Below, piece after piece: positions 33,832 to 38,650 of a DNA stretch of 38,650 nucleotides. Position numbers and translations under genes: made by a program. Origin of the DNA: a gamma proteobacterium HIMB30 (GTDB lineage: Bacteria; Pseudomonadota; Gammaproteobacteria; Pseudomonadales; Litorivicinaceae); the NCBI GenBank assembly GCA_000227525.2, contig AGIG01000003.1:1-38650 (forward strand), in the 5' to 3' direction. Within the stretch, counting starts at the first letter, position 1. Each line of letters begins with the position of its first letter. The notes beneath the pieces are model-generated. The model saw only the letters and a program-made list of their open reading frames with translations. It ran no database searches and was not told where the DNA came from.

Positions 33832-34504
33832 TTGCACCATCGGAGTGATACAACTTAACACCAATTTTCCGCGGCCGATTGGCGATATCGGGAATCCAAA
33901 GACCTTTCCCTTTCAATCGATCATTAAAAAGCTAGATCTGGCCTCGGTGGCTGATGTTGTCTCTACTGAAGTGATTTCTGGCAATCGACTCGTAGAGATG
34001 ATTAATGTTGCTTGTGATCTCGAGAGCCAGGGCTGTGACCTCATCACCACAAGTTGCGGATTTCTGGGGCCTGTTCAGACGGAAGTACAACGGCACCTGA
34101 AGGTTCCATTTTTGAGTACTTCGTTGCTACTACTGCCTTTTTTGAGGAGGCTTTACCCCAACAGAGGCGATATTGGTGTTTTGACGTTCGACGCAAGAGC
34201 GCTTCGTCCGCATCATTTTGTCGATCATGAGATGTCAGATCTTGAGATCCTTGGTCTTGAAACAGACACAGAGCTATACCGTGTGATCTCCAATGATGAA
34301 TCTGAACTGCACACAGAGACCGCATTGAATGAGGTCGTTGATCGAGCACAACAATTGGTTAACGAGCGCGGCGTGCGATGTATCATTTTTGAGTGCACCA
34401 ATTTGTCGCCATACAAAGCGACGGTTCGGGCCGAAACAGGCATCGCAGTGTTTGATTTAGTGGACTTGGTATCCTTCCACATCAATGCGTTAAAGGGTGA
34501 GTGA
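33818..34504 (+). CDS. aspartate/glutamate racemase-family protein
   Basis: 228 residues. The fold signature is two symmetric catalytic Cys: Cys80 (ITTSCGF) and Cys193 (FECTNLSPY). The opening IQLNTNFPRPIGDIGNPKTF is typical of an uncharacterised branch of the Asp/Glu/hydantoin racemase superfamily. Superfamily members racemise amino acids or hydantoins without cofactor, or isomerise maleate. With a DadA-like enzyme and a 5-oxoprolinase in the cluster, racemisation or isomerisation of an amino-acid-derived ring compound is a reasonable guess. It overlaps the EamA gene by 14 bases and ends in a GTGA overlap with the SDR gene. Confidence 0.85.
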   Translation: MVESDCTIGVIQLNTNFPRPIGDIGNPKTFPFQSIIKKLDLASVADVVSTEVISGNRLVEMINVACDLESQGCDLITTSCGFLGPVQTEVQRHLKVPFLSTSLLLLPFLRRLYPNRGDIGVLTFDARALRPHHFVDHEMSDLEILGLETDTELYRVISNDESELHTETALNEVVDRAQQLVNERGVRCIIFECTNLSPYKATVRAETGIAVFDLVDLVSFHINALKGE

Positions 34505-35241
34505 CAACAATGGCTAGGATTTTGGTTGCGGGTGCATCTCGAGGGATCGGTAAGACTCTTACCGAGGCGTTCGCTGTTGATGGTCATGGGGTGACTGCTC
34601 TTGCACGCAATCGAGCGCACCTCGACGAGATCCGAGACGGTCTGGATGAGGACGACGTATCGCTTGATGTGATCTCGATTGATCTGACAGACAGACACGC
34701 GGTGTCGAGCTTTTTCGAAACCCAAAATGAGCCATTTGACGCGATGATTGTGACTGCTGGCATTGCAAAACACCGCCGTTTGCCAGAGATACTTGATGAA
34801 GATCTGGACGATACGCTACAAATGAATGTTGCAGTTCCAATCCGATGCACCCGGGCTTTTACGCGTTTGGCGATCAAGCACAATCGACCAGGTTCAATCA
34901 TTTTATTTTCATCACAGTTGGCACATGTTGGTGCGCCTGAGCGGAGTGTCTATTGTGCCAGCAAATCTGCTGTCGAAGGATTCGTACGTGGCGCTGTTGC
35001 CGACTTGAGCCAATATCAAATACGGATCAACACGGTGTGCCCAACCTTTACTGAAACAGAAATGACGCGTGCCGCACTCTCAGACCCTGTATTCCGTCAA
35101 TCTGTCGAAGTAAAAATTCCGTTAGGACGTCTTGGACAACCTGAGGACTGCGTTGGAGTGTGTCAGTTATTGGTATCAGATGCGGCTTCCATGATCACCG
35201 GTGCGTCGATTCGGGTCGATGGCGGTTGGACTGCATTGTGA
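34501..35241 (+). CDS. short-chain dehydrogenase/reductase (SDR)
   Basis: 246 residues from GTG 34501 within the GTGA overlap; ATG 34510 is an alternative. The classical SDR elements are present: GASRGIG (11-17) for NAD(P) binding with Arg14 hinting at NADP(H), TAGIAK in the NNAG position, catalytic Ser (137 or 138), Tyr151 and Lys155 (YCASK), and INTVCPTFTETEM after it. The C-terminal LGRLGQPEDC and GASIRVDGGWTAL are the usual family ending. It oxidises a hydroxyl or reduces a ketone or imine on the pathway compound; the substrate is unknown. It couples to PxpB by another GTGA overlap. Confidence 0.93.
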   Translation: MTTMARILVAGASRGIGKTLTEAFAVDGHGVTALARNRAHLDEIRDGLDEDDVSLDVISIDLTDRHAVSSFFETQNEPFDAMIVTAGIAKHRRLPEILDEDLDDTLQMNVAVPIRCTRAFTRLAIKHNRPGSIILFSSQLAHVGAPERSVYCASKSAVEGFVRGAVADLSQYQIRINTVCPTFTETEMTRAALSDPVFRQSVEVKIPLGRLGQPEDCVGVCQLLVSDAASMITGASIRVDGGWTAL

Positions 35242-35942
35242 ATCTTGAAGGGCGGATTGAATGGATCTCAGAAGATACGCTTGAGATCCGCCTAGGCGAT
35301 CCTGTTGCAATGGAAACGCTATCTTTTGCGGAGATGATCTCGAACTGGATTGAGATGGAAAGACCAGCATGGCTGATCGATCACTGTTACGGCTTCGGTA
35401 TCTTGAGTCTGGTTGTTCGCCCGGCTCTGATTGATGAATCAAGAGTGTTGGAGTCATTAACCCAGGTACTCAGTCGCTCGCTCGATGGGCGCGACTCCAG
35501 TGACTCAGGCGTTATCGAAATACCCGTCTGCTATGCCTCAGAATTTGGGTTGGATCTTCAGTCGATTGGTGAGGCAACAGGGTTATCGGTTGAGCAAATC
35601 ATCGAGTTGCATAGTTCTCGAGATTATCGTGTTCTGGCGACCGGGTTTGTTCCAGGATTTGGGTATCTTGGAGAAACTGATCCTCGAATTCAGTTACCTC
35701 GGCGAGACACCCCAAGAACTCGAATACCTCCTGGGTCCGTTGCAATTGCCGAGAACCAAACGGTGATCTATCCCACAGAAACGCCTGGTGGCTGGAATAT
35801 TATCGGTCGGATGCCTGGATCGATTGTCTCGGTCACTCGGGATTCGATCGACGCCAAGTTCGCGATGGGTCGTTTGGTTCGATTTCAGCCGATCTCAATG
35901 GATGAGTTTCAAGCGATTGAGGCCTTAGATGATTCGGATTAA
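35238..35942 (+). CDS. pxpB: 5-oxoprolinase subunit PxpB (KipI / allophanate-hydrolase subunit 1 family)
   Basis: 234 residues from GTG 35238, inside the GTGA overlap with the SDR stop. A longer frame starting at 35160 would overlap the SDR gene by 82 bases and adds no family sequence. The family pattern is clear: GFVPGFGYLGETDPRIQLPRRDTPRTRIPPGSVAIAE... followed by PGGWNIIGR. With PxpC and PxpA it forms the bacterial ATP-dependent 5-oxoprolinase that opens pyroglutamate to glutamate. Relatives act in urea-amidolyase and other lactam-cleaving enzymes, so a related cyclic amide is also possible. It overlaps PxpC by 14 bases. Confidence 0.9.
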   Translation: MNLEGRIEWISEDTLEIRLGDPVAMETLSFAEMISNWIEMERPAWLIDHCYGFGILSLVVRPALIDESRVLESLTQVLSRSLDGRDSSDSGVIEIPVCYASEFGLDLQSIGEATGLSVEQIIELHSSRDYRVLATGFVPGFGYLGETDPRIQLPRRDTPRTRIPPGSVAIAENQTVIYPTETPGGWNIIGRMPGSIVSVTRDSIDAKFAMGRLVRFQPISMDEFQAIEALDDSD

Positions 35943-36849
35943 GCAATCGAGTCCAATGCATACCATCCAAGACCTCGGTCGATTTGGTTTTGCAAGCCAA
36001 GGGGTCGCGCACGCCGGACCGATGGATAGCATCGCTGCCTGTTGGGCAAATTGGATGCTAGGTAATCCAGTCAATTCACCGTTCATCGAAATTGGTGGCG
36101 GAGGGCTTGTGGCAGAATTCACCAAGTCAGCGAACGTGGCGATCGCTGGAGCCTGGGGTGACTTTACGCTCGATGGGCAGCCTTTAATCGGCCCCGGCTG
36201 TTACCCTGTTAAGGCTGGAGAAGTTCTTAAAATTGGTCGTCTCAGCAGTGGCCTCTTTACCTATTTTGCGGTTGAAGGAGGGTTTGATATGACGCCTTTT
36301 CTTGGCAGTGTGGCGACATGTCAGCGCGATGCGTTGGGTGGTGCTGATGGTTCCGGAAACGCCCTGGCTGCCGGTGACGCGTTATCTCATGAGACCAGCC
36401 AATTAAAGCCACTTCGATTAATCCCACGACGCTATCTCGAATCCTATCAAGCGCCGTTGATCTGTGACCTGATATTGCGTAATTCCGAGCACTTTGATGC
36501 GACCGTAATTGATTACTTTTTCAATCAAAGCTATGTGGTCGGGAGGGAGCAAAGCCGAATGGGTTATCGACTGGAAGGGCAAACCAGCATCTCTGCAAGG
36601 AGGCCGCGGTATTCGATGCCAATCCCGCTCGGTGGTGTTCAGATTCCACCCGCTGGTCAACCGATCGTTCTGATGCGAGATCATGGGTCACTCGGTGGCT
36701 ACCCAATGATTGGAACCTTGACTCGCCGATCGCTGAGTCGACTGGCACAGAGATCGGCAGGCAGAGTCGTCTCGTTCAGACCGATCAAGCGAGACGAGGC
36801 AACGACTGAGTTTTTAAAATATCAGGAATTTTTTGGTGACTTTCGATAG
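35929..36849 (+). CDS. pxpC: 5-oxoprolinase subunit PxpC (KipA / allophanate-hydrolase subunit 2 family)
   Basis: 306 residues, the normal length. The start IRIKQSSPMHTIQDLGRFGFASQGVAHAGPMD is the well-conserved N-terminus of the family. The downstream SRMGYRLEG, PIPLGGVQIPPAGQPIVLMRDHGSLGGYPMIGTL region is equally typical. It is the biotin-independent carboxylase-related partner of PxpB. It overlaps PxpB and lies 23 bases before PxpA. Confidence 0.93.
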   Translation: MIRIKQSSPMHTIQDLGRFGFASQGVAHAGPMDSIAACWANWMLGNPVNSPFIEIGGGGLVAEFTKSANVAIAGAWGDFTLDGQPLIGPGCYPVKAGEVLKIGRLSSGLFTYFAVEGGFDMTPFLGSVATCQRDALGGADGSGNALAAGDALSHETSQLKPLRLIPRRYLESYQAPLICDLILRNSEHFDATVIDYFFNQSYVVGREQSRMGYRLEGQTSISARRPRYSMPIPLGGVQIPPAGQPIVLMRDHGSLGGYPMIGTLTRRSLSRLAQRSAGRVVSFRPIKRDEATTEFLKYQEFFGDFR

Positions 36850-36872
36850 AAGAGACCGTGAAGAGGGTAATC

Positions 36873-37598
36873 ATGAAACTAAATGCAGATGTTGGTGAGA
36901 GTTATGGTGTTTGGTCAATGGGGGACGATGCCGCGTTGATGCCGCACATTGACATGGCCAATGTTGCATGTGGTGGTCATGCATCAGACCCGTTGACCAT
37001 GCGTGCGACAGTGCGACTTGCGAAACAATGTGGGGTCATCGTTGGGGCGCATCCGAGTTATCCGGATCTGCTGGGATTTGGGCGCAGGCCACTTTCAATG
37101 CCGCACTCTGAAGCCGCGTTGCACATGATTGCTCAAGTGGGTGCGCTTCAGGCAATTGCCTCAGCCGAAGGTGTGCAGATTGAGTATGTGAAGCCGCATG
37201 GTGCGCTGTACAACTGCATGATGGATGATCCCAGTTTGATGGCCGAGCTCATGACAATATTGGCACAATCACAATTCGATATTCCGTTAATGATTCTCGG
37301 AACAGCCGATCATGAAGAACATGCGGAGATGGCTGCAGAAATTGGCGTTAAGCTTCTTTTTGAGGCCTTTGCTGATCGGCGATATACCCCTGAAGGGCGG
37401 CTTCAATCGCGGGCAATTGATGGCTCGGTCTATCAGGAATCACAGCAAATATTGGATCAAGCTGAGCGTATTATTGGCGATGGCTCGATTGTCGCGAGTG
37501 ATGGCTCGATCATCCAAATACCGGTCGATGCGCTGTGTGTTCATGGTGACAATGAAGAATCAATTAATACGGTTAAGGGTTTTCGGAAATTCCTTTAG
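36873..37598 (+). CDS. pxpA: 5-oxoprolinase subunit PxpA (LamB/YcsF family)
   Basis: 241 residues from ATG 36873, preferred because AAGAGG sits 6 bases upstream; a GTG at 36858 would add five residues. It starts KLNADVGESYGVWSMGDDAALMPHI and has VACGGHASDP, IVGAHPSYPDLLGFGRR, EYVKPHGALYN and EAFADRRYTPEGRL, all LamB/YcsF signatures. Note GGH where GFH is usual. It completes the PxpABC complex and is the last gene of the rightward operon. The LamB name here is not the maltoporin. Confidence 0.94.
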   Translation: MKLNADVGESYGVWSMGDDAALMPHIDMANVACGGHASDPLTMRATVRLAKQCGVIVGAHPSYPDLLGFGRRPLSMPHSEAALHMIAQVGALQAIASAEGVQIEYVKPHGALYNCMMDDPSLMAELMTILAQSQFDIPLMILGTADHEEHAEMAAEIGVKLLFEAFADRRYTPEGRLQSRAIDGSVYQESQQILDQAERIIGDGSIVASDGSIIQIPVDALCVHGDNEESINTVKGFRKFL

Positions 37599-37680
37599 TT
37601 TGCGTTGATGATATCAACGGTAAATCTAAGAAGAGCCGTAAACGGTTAACCCAAAATTATCCCAATCTCAGGCAAAAATG

Positions 37681-38650
37681 TTATTGGACAGTGAATCGGA
37701 TTGAGAAAGGTGACGTGTCCGCTGTTGTGTTAGTCATTGTCACTGCCTCAGATATTTTGACACCAATATCGATTTCTCGACTCGATTCGTTGAATGTTTG
37801 CGGTGACGTAAAGGTTTGGATTGCCAAGATAGCATCTGAAATTACGTCACTTGTTGAGAGGACCGAGGCGGCAGATTCGCTGGTTACCAGATCGACTGTG
37901 ACCGCATCATCCGAAAATGTATAACTATAGATAGCAGGGGTTAATTCAAAAAAGTTACCGATAGTATCTGTCACGTCAGGTGCAGTTCGTGCAGCCGCGT
38001 AGCAACTTATGGTCATTCCAGTCTCGATGTAACAGTAGGGTGTGGCACCGGAACTGAGAACCAGTTCACCCTGCACTGTGAAAGCGTTATCAACTAACAC
38101 GACGCCATGCGTATAGGTCCCATAGGCAGGTATAGTAAGCGCACTCCCGAAGCTCACTGAGCCACCGCCAGCCAGGGACACTGAAATACCGCCAGATGTC
38201 CGTCCATCATAAATTAACTGGCAATTCGACAGATCGTATACAGATGACGACGTCGGCCTTGTCGGCGCCGCGGTACAGAGCCCGAATGCCAGTACACGCA
38301 TCGAGTGGTTGGTTGGGGTTATCGCGCAGGCACTGGTACCCAGACCGACTGTCGGTGAGCAGGCATTGGTGACCACCGGATTCACTACCGAGACTGTGAT
38401 GGCACTTGATAATGTGTTGGCACCGTCATTGAGCGTAAAACTAATCGACGTCGACCCACTGAATCCGGTCGCTGGTGTATATGTCAGGCTCAACCCATCT
38501 GATGAAATTGCCACCGAGCCACTCCCGGCGCTTACAGAGCTGGTCGAAATGACTGCATTTGATTCTTGGTCTGTGACGTAGTCAGCTACTAGGTCAATCG
38601 TCAGGTCAGTCGCGGCGGGCGTTGTGAGTGTGGGAATACTTCCGATCGTT
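37681..38650 (-). CDS. C-terminal part of a cadherin/Ig-like secreted protein (5' end outside window)
   Basis: The minus-strand frame is open to the right window edge, so this is the last 322 or so residues of a longer protein; the GTG at 38512-38514 is not its real start. A cadherin/Ig-like domain of the tandem-repeat kind is visible (LTYTPATGFSGSTSISFTLND). A Ser/Thr-rich C-terminal region with five Cys and a beta-strand pattern follows; I recognise no family there. It is probably exported or surface-bound. It converges on PxpA with 82 bases between the stop codons. No strong terminator was found in that gap. Confidence 0.8.
   Translation of the reverse strand, partial: TIGSIPTLTTPAATDLTIDLVADYVTDQESNAVISTSSVSAGSGSVAISSDGLSLTYTPATGFSGSTSISFTLNDGANTLSSAITVSVVNPVVTNACSPTVGLGTSACAITPTNHSMRVLAFGLCTAAPTRPTSSSVYDLSNCQLIYDGRTSGGISVSLAGGGSVSFGSALTIPAYGTYTHGVVLVDNAFTVQGELVLSSGATPYCYIETGMTISCYAAARTAPDVTDTIGNFFELTPAIYSYTFSDDAVTVDLVTSESAASVLSTSDVISDAILAIQTFTSPQTFNESSREIDIGVKISEAVTMTNTTADTSPFSIRFTVQ

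Noticed and set aside
36858-37598. LamB maltoporin
   Set aside because: The LamB/YcsF name refers to an unrelated cytoplasmic family; there is no signal peptide or barrel, and PxpB and PxpC are adjacent.
37603-37619. CGTTGAT-GAT-ATCAACG hairpin as a terminator after PxpA
   Set aside because: A+T-rich 7-bp stem with no T-run following on either strand; too weak to call.

Overview
The window looks like a chromosomal segment of a Gram-negative bacterium, most likely a marine gammaproteobacterium. The evidence is the outer-membrane secretion machinery, FimV-like and FleN-like proteins, a type IV pilin, and TRAP transport together with overlapping catabolic genes. The genus cannot be read from the sequence. 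No rRNA, tRNA, CRISPR array, insertion sequence or integrase was seen. The overall character is cell surface and adhesion on the left (about 1-27,400) and small-molecule uptake and catabolism on the right (about 27,600-37,600).

Left edge (2-1534): the 3' part of a large secreted protein with calcium-binding Asp-rich repeats and Ig-like domains. After a 440-base gap comes a tightly spaced plus-strand block (1975-14524). In order it encodes a FimV-like inner-membrane protein, a small periplasmic AMIN-domain protein, a TpsB two-partner-secretion pore, a TpsA exoprotein broken by one frameshift, a small unknown periplasmic protein, a second TpsA, and a cytoplasmic protein with a cyclic-nucleotide-binding domain. 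A FleN/FlhG-type ATPase (minus strand) converges on this block. An IalB-family periplasmic protein and a small helical protein follow. Next is a third, giant TpsA of 2587 residues (16246-24009). One pore gene therefore sits with three exoprotein genes and with proteins of families usually concerned with cell-pole organisation. This is the best candidate for an undescribed system: a spatially controlled two-partner secretion locus.

24039-27405 holds a small BamE-like lipoprotein, a two-helix membrane protein, and a minus-strand pair. That pair is a type IV pilin-like protein followed by a secreted EF-hand/C-type-lectin protein, which suggests a pilus-linked lectin adhesin.

27597-37598 is a divergently transcribed catabolic cluster. 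Leftward from about 32848 run a DadA-like FAD amino-acid dehydrogenase, the three TRAP transporter subunits and an IPNS-like 2-oxoglutarate/Fe(II) oxygenase. Rightward from about 32929 run an EamA exporter, an Asp/Glu-racemase-family protein, an SDR dehydrogenase and the three 5-oxoprolinase subunits PxpB, PxpC and PxpA. Nearly all genes in the cluster overlap or abut. The simplest reading is uptake and degradation of a cyclic amino-acid-like compound that ends in lactam cleavage to glutamate or an analogue. The right edge (37681-38650, minus) is the 3' part of another cadherin/Ig-like secreted protein.
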